64,000 bases of DNA from Margaritispora aquatica (Eukaryota > Ascomycota > Leotiomycetes > Helotiales > Discinellaceae): positions 1 to 64,000 of the forward strand of contig VJWN01000030.1 in the NCBI GenBank assembly GCA_007644065.1, written 5' to 3'. The position numbers and the translations under genes are program-made. The notes below the pieces were generated by a model. That model did not search any database, was not told the origin of the DNA, and saw nothing but the letters and a program-made list of their open reading frames with translations. Of this stretch, positions 1 through 10,039 are shown piece after piece (within the stretch, counting starts at the first letter, position 1; every line of letters begins with the position of its first letter).

Positions 1-115
1 AACCCTAACCCTAACCCTAACCCTAACCCTAACCCTAACCCTAACCCTAACCCTAACCCTAACCCTAACCCTAACCCTAACCCTAACCCTAACCCTAACC
101 CTAACCCTAACCCTA
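1..115. repeat. Telomeric repeat array, (AACCCT)n
   Basis: About 19 uninterrupted copies of the hexamer AACCCT, the complement of the TTAGGG telomere unit, begin at base 1 and stop at about 115. This marks the left edge as a true chromosome end with the C-rich strand as the + strand. No degenerate copies lie between the array and the next sequence, so the junction to the subtelomere is sharp. Confidence 0.99.
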
Positions 116-119
116 AGTA

Positions 120-812
120 CGGTAGTGTTACGAATCACCTGACCTATGGCCCTGAGGCTCGGCTGCCTAAGGCTGCACAGAGAAGTCATAGGAGGGGGAT
201 CATAAGGATCACAGTCTTGGCACTGAGAGCCGAGTGATCCTCGGTGGTCACGTGACCAGGATTATACGGATTATGAGGATCACAATGTAATCCAAGAGAT
301 CCAAGAGATCCAGGAGAACGAAGGTTCTATATAAGTAAATAGGTTTCCTTAGATAGGAGCTTCGTACTCAACTTTAAATAACAATTTATACTTGTTAGTA
401 ATATACCTAGGATTAATACGTTTTAATCCACCGTACTCTGAATCCTTACCTTTCACCCCAAAACCAGCGACAGGGTCGTTACAGGTAGATTAAAACGTAT
501 TAATCCTAGATATATTACTAATAAGTATAAATTACTATTTAAAGTTAAGTATAAAGCTTCTATCTAAGGAAACCTATTTACTTATATAGAACCTTTATTC
601 TCTTTAGAGCACTAGACTACAGAGCGCTAGAAATAGAGCGCGCTTCTACTCTAGCACTTCTATCAAGATCGCTCTATTACGTAACCCTTTGACTATTATC
701 CTATAATTATATTAGCCTAGACCCGTGACCGAATACCCTTCTTTCATGGCTTCTCTATACAGCGTCAGGCTGCCGAGTCTCAGGGCCATAGGTCAGGTGA
801 TTCGTAACAGTA
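120..812. repeat. Near-palindromic subtelomeric element with long inverted repeats
   Basis: The outer ends are inverted copies: bases 127-170 (starting GTTACGAATCACCTGACC) match the reverse complement of about 766-808, and weaker similarity continues inward to about 205. A second inner pair is longer: 314-430 is the inverted copy of 486-602, about 117 bp each, separated by a 55-bp loop (431-485). Nearly all differences between the inner arms are transitions, with the right arm more AT-rich. The three bases AGT occur immediately outside both ends and could be a target-site duplication. No protein is encoded. It resembles a MITE or a foldback element; an assembly foldback is less likely because the arms have diverged. 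Confidence 0.8.
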
Positions 813-1149
813 CCCCGCTTGTCGTATATAAATAGAAGTCAGGAATAACCTAGTAAAAGTAAAGAGAAGTTTTAATAAGATTAGGATTCCTATAATACTG
901 ATTCTTACCACCCTGCCAAGCGAACCTCATATAAAACTATAAATTATATTAAAACTTTAAATTTAATTTAGGGTTTATTTATATTTTATAATATAAATAT
1001 AGATTAAACTATAGTCTAGTCCATACTCCTATACTAAAAATATAAATCAAATTACTATTAATTTCTAATCTTAAGATTTTAAATACTTAACCTTTTTTTT
1101 TAATCCAAGAACTTAGCCTAAAATACATTTAAGTGGTTTTATATCCTTT
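813..1149. other. AT-rich subtelomeric spacer, no gene seen
   Basis: This stretch is markedly AT-rich, with runs of TATAAATAT-type sequence, and has no open frame of note. Its composition is what heavy C-to-T mutation of a former repeat would leave, but no parent sequence can be named. Confidence 0.5.
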
Positions 1150-2718
1150 CTAAAGTTTGGCTATCTTTTCGTATTTCACCAAATCTTGGGTTCGCTTCTT
1201 GAGATCATAAAACGTATCTATAATAAGTTGAAGACGGGTGACTTCTACTTCGAAAGGTCTAAGACGCTCGACTTCTCTTTCGTATTCTCCCAAGCCTGTC
1301 AGAACGGTCATTAAGCTTAACCATTGCGCCATACCAAAAGGTAGAATGATTTCGATTACTCGAAATCAACTTAATAACTATATCATATGTCATTAACCCT
1401 TGACAAAGCCCTTGATACGTTGATCGAGATCGTGGATACGGATTGCAATGGGATTTAGTCCCAGGACTTCTTTTTCTAGCCGAGGAATATGCTCTGCGAT
1501 AGGATTAAGACGGAAGACTTCTGCTTGAAAGGATCTTAGGCGGTCGAGTTTTTCGTTGAGCGTAGGAATACTGTCTACCCCAGTTTTAAGTTTCTCGCTT
1601 GATCCTTGAAGGGTGCTAGACGCTTAGCTTCTGCCTCGCACTTTTCTAAAGCCGCAATTCGCTGGTTAAGAGTAGGAATACTGTCTACAAGAGTCTCGAG
1701 GCGGCTGACAGCACTATCAAGACCATGTACACGGGCAGCGATGACTGTTAGTCGAGTGGGTTCTGCTTCGAATAGTGTCATACGTTCGACAGCCTTCTCA
1801 TTCTTGAGATCTTATTGTAGCTTTGTAACCTTGGCCTCAAAACGTTGGAGATATTCAATTGTCGTCTTTTACTGCTGTAATTCTTGCTCCAGACGTTCAA
1901 TTGATGCCTTCTGTAGCTTGACGTCTTCCTCCAGATTCTTGACTATGCTTTCTAGTACTCGAGTATTTCCCTGCTCTTGATGCCACCTCTCCTCGGCGTT
2001 CTCCTTGTCTTTCTCAGCATCACGAGCTCTGTTTTTATATTTGACAAAAGAATCATTTGCTTTCTTCTCCCGTTCTGGGATCTCCTTGTATCTACCAATC
2101 TCCTGGTCCAGTTTGGATTTGTATTCATCTCGAGTGACTTCAAGTTTCTTCTTCTCTTCAGCCCATCTCGAAGTAGCTTGATCTCGCTTCGTGGCCAATT
2201 TGTCAGGAAGCTGTCGCTTGGTCTGGTAAAGTGAGTCCTCTGCCTCTGCTCTCTTCTTCTGAAGCGCTTCCTCTCGGCTTTCCATACGAGATCTCTCCTT
2301 CGCCCAGCTCTCCTTCTCGACCCTTAATCGAATCAACTCTTGCATATCTTCGTTGGATATCATCGGTTGGTGAGAATCCTCGACCTTCTCTATCTTCTTT
2401 CGGAGCTCCTCCTCTCGGCTTTCCAGACGATATCTTTCTCTCAGCCAACTGTCCTTCTCAAATTTTAATTGAATCAATTCCCGCATGTCGTCGTCTGATT
2501 TGGTTGGTTGGTAAGCTTCAAGTAACTTCTTTACCTCCTCAATCGTACCACTTCCAGCTTTCTCCACAAAACTCTCTGTGAGTGCCATCAACCGTTTGTT
2601 GTCTGCAACCACTCGCAGCAGTATAAGTAATTTACAGGATTTGAGCAGGTCGATTAACTCACAGCACTGGAACTGCCTTCGTTATATTGTCCAGCACTCC
2701 TCGGTAAGCCATATAGAT
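1150..2718 (-). pseudogene. Broken coiled-coil protein gene with internal repeats
   Basis: The best frame (first ATG at 2588) gives a heptad-rich, Lys/Glu/Arg-rich coiled coil of about 240 residues. It contains two similar units, each with an SREEEL- or SREEAL-type core. The frame meets TAA at 1869-1871 and another TAA at 1812-1814, yet reads on as coiled coil through 1575. Both stops fall where Gln fits. Further left a frame change is needed, after which a second VDSIPTLN unit and an LRPFEVEV-type segment (1150-1332) follow. An upstream ATG at about 2712 followed by a 60-nt GTGAGT...TTGCAG segment may be a first exon, but the phase does not fit as read. Function is unknown; the intact form would be a structural or scaffold-like coiled coil. 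Confidence 0.6.
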
Positions 2719-3662
2719 TTGACGAATATATCGAACAAAAAATCAACTATATCCAAGTTTCTATAAAAGATAGTCTATTGTATATTCGGATTTGGGAGAT
2801 TCTAAAGCAGCAATCGGGAGATTTAGGAGCTCTGTCGTGTAGTTTTGGTATGTTAATCTATGGATATTTTTCCTCGCATTGAGATCCTTTTCGCTTAATA
2901 CCCCTTGGCTTCCCTCGAACCCAACTCACTTGGCTGTACTGCAAGTAAGAATACGTAGAAAGTAGCAAGAAGTATAAAGAACTTCCAAGAGTCGCTAATA
3001 CTTCTGCAGATCCTTCGGAGGGATGAAGCCACCTTAAGCAAATCAATACCAAAAAACTGGAGCGAGGACATGATACAGACGACCGATCTTAGAAGTCTGG
3101 CAGTAAGAGTCTTGAAGCTAATCTGAGAAATTTGAAGGTGAAGGGAGGGAGAAGTTTGACGAAAATTTTGATATATAAAGGAGACAGTGCATTCGAAGAT
3201 CATTTGAAAGTGTTGCATTGCATCAGGTGTAAAAAACAGTTCTATACCTCGCCGTGAGAAGCATTTGATCTCGAAAGAGCCAGCACTCCTTTGCAAAACT
3301 CCTCTCTACCATCTCTTCCTGTTTAAAATGAGCTTTCTCGCTTAATTTTGGATGATCTGAACTTCAGAAAGTCATCCCTTTACACTTATACAGCGCCTTA
3401 AAACAAAGTCCTTCCGCAAACCACCCATCATCTTCTCGCCTAACCTTCTTAGGAAGCCGAAACTACACAAGAAATTAAAGCATTACATTCTAGAAGTGCA
3501 TCACACACACAAGCAGAGGATCACGGATTGAAGCACAAAATTGAAGGAAAGTCACTGATATAATCAAGCACAGTCACAAAGCACAGTATAAATGTCAAGG
3601 TTGAATAAAGAGTTTTCATTGATTTCTACACAAGGTCTATCAAGGTCCTAATATCAGGTTAA
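2719..3662. other. Spacer with one weak 133-codon frame
   Basis: A minus-strand open frame of 133 codons (2895-3296) has a hydrophobic stretch near its C-terminus. It resembles nothing I recognise, and there is no supporting splice or promoter signal. The rest holds no gene. Confidence 0.3.
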
Positions 3663-5152
3663 TCATCCACGCCAATTGCCTTGCATCTTTTCCCCCTTGG
3701 TCTTTGTCTGGCCCCCTCCACGACCACCACTTCCTCCACGACCACCGCGACCACCGCGACCATCACTACCACGACCCCAATTTCCACCACGATCACCTCG
3801 AGCACTGCCTTCACGTTCTAATGTCTAGGTGAAGGAGCCCATTGGGGTTGGTGCTGGCTCAGACTCAGTATCCATCTTGTCAGGGTTTGGAACTTCAGCG
3901 GAGTCTACATTAGTATTTTCGAAGTCGAGTTTGGACGCGAGACTCTCTTGAATGTCAAGAATTTCCTCTACAGACTCTCCTAGCCCACCCTCACGAGCGG
4001 CAGCAAATGCAGCGGCTTCGTTTCGGTCCAGCTCAACAGGATGATCCTTCATGAAACATGAAGGCTTATCATGCTCTCTATCAACTGCCATCTTCTTCTC
4101 ATTCTGCTCAAGTGCCTCATCCTCGGTGTGGAAGATGTCTGTTTCTGCCTCCTTGCCGGTAAGAAACAATGCTTCAACACGAGCCCGAACTGCTCGACGG
4201 TCATCCAGGTTAGATATTAGCTGCAATTCGAACTTCTTCTGCTTGGCCGCGTTCTTCTTATACTCGGCGGCAAATGTAAGAGTATTGTACATATTACATG
4301 ACTCTTGAAGAGCCTGGTCAGCTTGGGCCTTGGAGTCATCTGGCATCTCGTTGGATCAAACCTTGCGTCCATCAATATGAATAAACTCTTTGGGATTGAT
4401 TGGAAGCTTCTAAGGGCAACCCTTGACTTTAACAACATCACCCAAGTCAAGCAGATCAATCAAGAGCATCAGAAACCTGTCCCCTTGAATACTATCTGGA
4501 TGGTTTAAGCCTCGCGATACCTAGCGTGCATATTGCCAACGATCCAAAGAACCTGCTAAGCACGAGTAAGAGCAACCAAAAGTCGATTCCACTAGGACAG
4601 AAAGCCAAGAAGTGAACCGTGATGTTCATTTGCGGATGTCTAGTCAAGAATAATGAACTAAGCTTCACCTCCTTGGATACTGTCAATGGTAACATCTTCT
4701 AGAGCACATCAAAACACTCTTATCTAGGGTCTAACTGGTGCTGCGACTGCTCGAGTTCTTCGCACTGGAACACAAGAATCTTATAGGCTAGGGAGGATAG
4801 TTCTGACTCGACGAACAGGCGACGACTTCAAAGCAGAAACCGTTTAGAACATCCCCGTTTTTAAAATTCCGTCAGTATCCCCCCCAAATTCCAATTTACC
4901 ACATGTCGTTACCTTTGTCAACCTTCAGTGCTTCAACGGGGTCCGGGATACCAGCAGTGAATGCTCGTTGCATATCATTGGATTTGAGATACCGTAGCCG
5001 CCACCGGGCACAATTAGCAAAACATTGATCACGATGCTCATACTGTTATCCTTAAAAGAGAGGTTTCCTGAGAGATAGGAGGCGTAGTGACTGGTTGTTG
5101 AGAAACGGGGAGTTACTTGCGGGCAACCATATCCACGACGAAGTGCGTTAAC
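3663..5152 (-). pseudogene. Relic of a superfamily 1 (UPF1/NAM7-like) helicase with RGG tail
   Basis: Reading the minus strand, the left-over exon at about 5105-5152 (VNALRRGYGCPQ) joins across a GTAACT...AACAG intron to a Cys-rich segment (EHRDQCFANCARW, about 4990-5040). Helicase motif V (TIDSIQGGEA, about 4655-4690) and motif VI (LLVALTRA, then VLWIVGN, about 4525-4580) are unmistakable for the family. The C-terminal 170 residues (from 4346) are acidic and coiled. After a TAG at 3825-3827 the same frame continues as an RGG box (GRGGRGGRGGSGGRGGG) to a natural stop at about 3663. Stops in trusted frames: TAG 4658, TAG 4640, TAG 4592, TAG 4556, TAA 4505, TAG 4410, TGA 4356, TAG 3825. All fit Gln or Arg codons changed by C-to-T. 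At least two frame changes also occur, and the N-terminal ATP-binding motifs I-III are gone. The intact protein would be an RNA or DNA helicase. Confidence 0.8.
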
Positions 5153-6036
5153 CTGAGGAAATGGCGCGATTTATTGTGATGAAATAATATTTGATTCTTA
5201 TGATATAATCTAAAGCTGATTATTTAACATTAAGATTATTTCTCAAAATCTGGTTATTTTCTTACCTTTGCTATCAGATGTTGGTTTAATACCGAGGTCA
5301 AAGCAATCCTTCTAACGCCGAGTGGTCCTATTCCAGGCCTCGCTTAACCCATGCCGAGACAGATACCCCTGACAACGGGGCCTAAAACGCAACAAGATCC
5401 TTTCATCACAGGCCTCTCGGTTGGATGATCACTGTTTCACCACACGGAAAGGCGCTCCGCCATAAGCAATTGCAGCAATCAGGAAAGCCGTCTGATTTCG
5501 ACACAAAGTTCGGCCAAGTCAATGGCTTTTGTTGCAGATCTTGTGTCGAGCCGAGCGCGAACTCTCCACACAGAAGCATAGCCGCGCTTCCGCACTAGTA
5601 TAGCACAAACTTATCTGGAGTTCTATCTATATTATTCTCAAACATGGCTTGATGCAGGCTTCAGATGGCATCCTGCAGCTCGGGGAAATCATCGACACTG
5701 GGTCTGGGTGACGTGCATGATATTTGGACGATCGTTTTGGGAATCTCCCCGTTTCGGCCTATCCTTTTTACCAGAATCCTGTCTCGAGAATTTGATGATC
5801 TCCATATTTAAGGTCACTTAAATACAACCTCTGCGACCTCTTTTTATTCATTCTTGACTATCCTTCGTTACGTGCAAGCTTGTCCAGATATTTTCTCTTC
5901 TTATCTTCTCCATAAAGCCTGGCGCTTCACATTCCTTCTCTGAAAGAGTCTTTCTGTACCACACATAATTTCATCAACCCTGTTTCTTCGACTTTTAATA
6001 TTCTCTGACCTTCTCACGCGTTCCACATTCGCAAAA
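5153..6036. other. Intergenic: AT-rich patch, then promoter of the next gene
   Basis: 5160-5270 is AT-rich and abuts the truncated helicase relic, so it may mark the breakpoint. 5281-5800 shows no gene. The pyrimidine-rich run from about 5880 to 6030 leads to the start codon at 6037 and is a typical fungal 5' leader. Confidence 0.5.
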
Positions 6037-7023
6037 ATGAAAGCCTTCACAATTGCTTCTATCTTGAGCCGTAAGTCCTTTGCACTTTCCCAAATGATCC
6101 GCATATTGACTCTCTTCCCAGTCTCCCTTTTTGTTGCGGCCGTTCCACCATTCGATCCTGCCGGTGCTAAGAATATTGGTAATGGTGCCGCTACTCAATT
6201 CATCGGTGGCCAGTGCTTGAGTAATGCTGACTGTAAGTCTTCGTACTATTACTGAATCAGGCTTGTGAATTAGGTACTGACTTTGCCTTAAACCAGGCCA
6301 GAGCGGCTGCTGCGCAAATCCAACTGGAATCTGTTCTGGCCCAGGTGCCTCGACACAAAATGGCAAAACTGGTTGTGGTTTCGGTTCCGCTGGAGCGACA
6401 GCAAGTTCAGGAGCTGCTGTCGCAGTAAGCTCTATCCCAGCTGGTGCAGCTAAAGCTACTTCGACGAGTCCAGCCCATGGCGGCCCCGCTTTCGATCCTG
6501 CAGGTACCAAGAACGTGGGAAATGCAGCTGGTCAACAATTCATCGGAGGTCAGTGTTTATCAGGCGCCGATTGCCAGTCGACGTGCTGTGCTGGTCCATC
6601 TGGAATCTGTTCCGGGCTTGGTGCGCAAACGCAAGCTGGGAAAACCGGATGTGGATTTGTTTCTGGATCAACATCTAATAACGGGGCAGCGGTAGTTGTT
6701 GGAATCTCAAGTACATCTGTAGTGGTGGCTCAGAATACGCCGGCGGCTGGCACAGCTTTCAAGGGTGGTCCGGCTTTCGATGTCTCTGGTGCCAAAAATG
6801 TGGTATGTGTGTCCATCATATGTCATAGAAATCAAGACTGACCAAAATCCAGGGGAATGGGAAAGGTATTCAATTCATAGGAGGGCAGTGTTTAAGTGGA
6901 TCTGATTGCCAATCAACTTGCTGTGCAGGTCCCTCCGGTATTTGCTCTGGCCTGGGAGCTCAAACCCAAGCTGGAAAGACAGGATGCGGCTTTATCTCCT
7001 CCAAGAAACTTTTTAGGGCATGA
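6037..7023 (+). CDS. Secreted protein with three cysteine-rich modules (BAS2-like candidate effector)
   Basis: Four exons: 6037-6070, 6122-6232, 6297-6802, 6853-7023, all with GTAAGT or GTATGT donors; 273 aa. The N-terminus (MKAFTIASILSLSLFVAAV) is a signal peptide. Three modules follow, each built as FD(P/V)xGxKN(I/V)GN, QFIGGQCL, then a six-cysteine core ending GKTGCGF. They lie at about residues 20-77, 108-163 and 203-265 and are separated by Ala/Ser/Thr-rich linkers. Modules 2 and 3 are nearly identical in the core (QAGKTGCGF), and module 1 differs more. The module resembles biotrophy-associated secreted protein 2 of Magnaporthe and its relatives, which I recall as having one module; that family link is from memory. 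There are eighteen module cysteines, presumably all in disulfides. It is likely extracellular, possibly host-directed; that role is inference. Confidence 0.85.
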
Positions 7024-7676
7024 GATATGAATAGTTTTACCATATTGCTTCCAAATTATTTTACAAGCTTATAACAGCAGCAATCGGACTCTAAGCTCCC
7101 TGAACTAAAACTTTGTTCCTCATCAAACATCTTGATTTACATTTTCATCTCGATTCAGTGTCCTGGCTCAGTGTTTGCATCAGCCTCGTTGGCATGAAGT
7201 TTGAGGTTGCCTATAAACAATTCTTGCAAGCCCTATTGTTACTGCTGAGATATATCATGATCTTGAGAACGAAGCACAGTCTTGAAGCAAGATTGCAAAA
7301 AGAGTCAGGGGAGTGTTGTGCAATATAACTTAAGTACGTTTTGGCTAAGGTTAACTTGGTCCCAGCCACGTCACTAAATGCAAATTGTCGCGCCCTTCTA
7401 TTCCAGAATCGCTCTCCCCACATGACGCATATCTGGAGTGTGGATGGACTGTGGAATAATAGATATCCGTTTCCCTCTGGACCATTCGTGCTAAACATCT
7501 CCAACCTAGTATTCTAGAAATTTATTGTATCTAGTTTAGACCCTAGGATATCCAATTATACAACTTCACATTTTGCGTTATAAATAGCTTCTACTGTGAA
7601 GCATTGTTGATCGTCATGCTTACAAAGTCTCAATCCGCGGTTTGTGGACATGCGTTCTCCGCTTATATGAACCACT
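7024..7676. other. Intergenic between convergent genes, no gene seen
   Basis: The stretch lies between the 3' ends of the effector-like gene and the GH76 gene and should hold both 3' UTRs. Open frames on both strands here are short and uncharacteristic. Confidence 0.5.
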
Positions 7677-9391
7677 CTAACTTGCCTCAGTTTCCTTTGC
7701 ATCAGGAACACTAACCCATACAAGTCCACCAACTACCGCAATAACGACTACAGCTGTCAAAAATCCTGCACCAACACGATCACCCCTCGTAGCAGGCTTT
7801 ACAGTCGTTGGATCTTCACTGCCAGTCCCACCTATTCCTGCTGCGGGGTTGCCTTGGCTTGTGCCGCCAGTTTTGTTTGTCAGAGGTGCCTTCGACTGCG
7901 AGATTAGGTTACTTGTGATAACCTCTAGAGCAGCCATCTGCTGTCCGACCCCAGAAGTTCCGTCCCATGCCGCGCCTTTGGACCAGCTCAAACCGCACAT
8001 TCGGCCGTTGGGATGGTCGGCTGGAGCACCTGAGCATTGTAGAGCAGCTGCTTTTGCAGAAGTCTGGAGAACCTCGAAAACTTGGTCGTAGATGAAGGGT
8101 GCAACTTTTGTGGCTGCAGCCATCCAACGTGTCAGGAAAGCTTTATAAGACAACATGTCGATAGTACAATGAACAAGACTTGCTTCGCAGGCTTGTTCGT
8201 ATGCGATACCGTCAGGAAAGAAATATGTCAGGGTTCTATTGACCATTCCGTTAACCCTGTCACGCCATATGTCACTACCATTAGTCTAACAGGTTAGCTT
8301 TATTTTCTACATATAAGATCTGTCAGGGGATCTTACGAAGTTGTACATCGTCGCCGCGCCAAGAAGGTAAATGCCTGCATTATACGAAAATTGCAGCTTA
8401 GTCATTGACGTGCAATTACTGCCTGTGGTGGCGCCGTCATAAACGTTATAATCTGCATCGATTAATCCAACCGATCTTATCCATTCCCATGAGGTCTCAG
8501 CATGCGTAGCGTAAGTCGCATTTCCTGTGTAAGCGGCTAGGCGAGCAGCGATATTAAAGAAGCATCCGTTGGCAATGGAGTTTTTGTAATTATAGCCATT
8601 CTCGACAGAGTAAGTTTGCCAACGCACTGGAGAATATCATCAGCCTGTTTTCGACCAAAACGAAAATGATGAGCCGCTTCCCAGTGAATGGGTTTTGATG
8701 CTTTGGACGGGAAACGAAAGAAATGGGCAATGTACGGCCACCTCCGCAAACCGAATCGAGTCGGCTGTACTGAGAGTTAAAAACTGCTTGGGCAAGCGCA
8801 AGCCACTGCGGCTGACTTGGCGGGGGATTTGGGAAGTTTAATTCTGCGGCTGTCATTGCAGACATGCCCCAGAAGCCTGGTGCCGATCAGTAAAAGTCTC
8901 CAAGTCCAGAAATTAAGGCACATACCTTGATCATCATTACCCATTCCATTGCTCTGATTCTGAGGCAAGTAGTCGGAATTGGCACCCACTTGAAAGAGAA
9001 GGCCCTGCGATACCTCGTCGTTATATGTACTATCGCCAGTATAATACCAGTAGTCAATCAAACTCCCCCACATGGCCCCTGATTCCCACCAAAAGTATCC
9101 GGCATTCGTTATTGTAGGGTTGAGTGGTGGACCCGGTAGCATTCCTGGGATTTGACCTGACAGATTGCCTTTGTAATAGGTCATCATATCAAATGCAATT
9201 GTGCTTGCAACCGACTTGATCGAATCTAGGGCATCCATTAGCGTTCTGCACAACTAGATGTGCCGCTAACAGCCAAACACCTTACCTACTGAATCCAGAT
9301 TAAGAGATATACCTGAGACAACATGGCCGAATAGCGAAAGTACGAGCAGCAGAGCAGCGATGGGACCCGAAGTTTGAGAAGATACCGTCAT
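7677..9391 (-). CDS. GH76 alpha-1,6-mannanase-like cell-wall protein (DFG5/DCW1 family)
   Basis: Five exons: 9286-9391, 8926-9225, 8736-8876, 8337-8626, 7677-8285; 481 aa. Splice choices restore the family sequence, for example CGGGLRWQTY across intron 3. The protein has a signal peptide (hydrophobic run at residues 12-26), then the GH76 catalytic domain (about 30-400) with [20 protein letters not shown], the catalytic Asp pair in NGMGNDDQ, and [23 protein letters not shown] Gly/Thr-rich linker and a hydrophobic C-terminal segment ([17 protein letters not shown]) end the protein, as in GPI- or membrane-anchored members. The family acts at the plasma membrane and is thought to transfer GPI-mannoproteins to wall glucan. 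Length and domain order are normal, and no damage is visible. Confidence 0.92.
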
Positions 9392-10039
9392 TCTGGTCGA
9401 AATTATCGAAATATCTGTGCAACTACCGGATCATGCGGGGTCTCTGCTTTGGTCGTTGCACGTCTAAACAGCCGGTCTCCAAGGATGTGTCTATGATGTG
9501 TCTTTCCTTGGGCAATGTGCTGTTGCAAAGCCGAAAGTAGTTCAACAATCAAAGAAAGAATGAGAAAACTCAGATGGGCATCATGATCGTAATCTTCCAC
9601 CGATATTAGCACTTCGTATTTTATTAGATGTATCGTGTGAACCAATAGCGTTAAAGTAAGGATCGTGCGCAAAGACATACGAGGTTTGCACTGCCTTCGG
9701 TGTCAGCATGTCAGGGTTTCAAGAATTATCCGTTACGAGGATGAATAATCACGCGCTTGACTGGAATCAAAAACAAGCTCCACGGAACCTTACGAGCGAT
9801 CTCATTTAATCCTTCCACTTTCTTGAACAGCCAAGGACTGTTCTGTTGATCTCTTTGCGCACTCACTCTCGTTTTATCACCGCCCGCCCAATCCTCAAAC
9901 GGGCGACACTTGGTACCTCAATCTCTTCATCTAGAAAACACGTATCATAAGCATCATCCGAGGAGCGACAAGACTAAAATTAGGCTGATAGAAGCAGTCC
10001 GAAATCATCAACTTGGCCAAGGACGCTCTGTAGCTCACG
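9392..10039. other. Divergent intergenic region
   Basis: It separates the GH76 gene (minus) from the FLC/TRP-like gene (plus) and should contain both promoters. A 91-codon minus-strand frame at 9403-9678 starts with a hydrophobic stretch but has no other support and overlaps the likely GH76 promoter. Confidence 0.45.

Noticed and set aside
120..812. Foldback as an assembly artefact
   Set aside because: The inner arms differ at many sites and the loop is unique; an artefactual foldback would be identical. Raw reads would still be worth checking.
9403..9678. 91-codon frame with hydrophobic N-terminus
   Set aside because: It begins well like a secreted protein but sits in the divergent promoter region next to the GH76 start and shows no cysteine pattern or homology.
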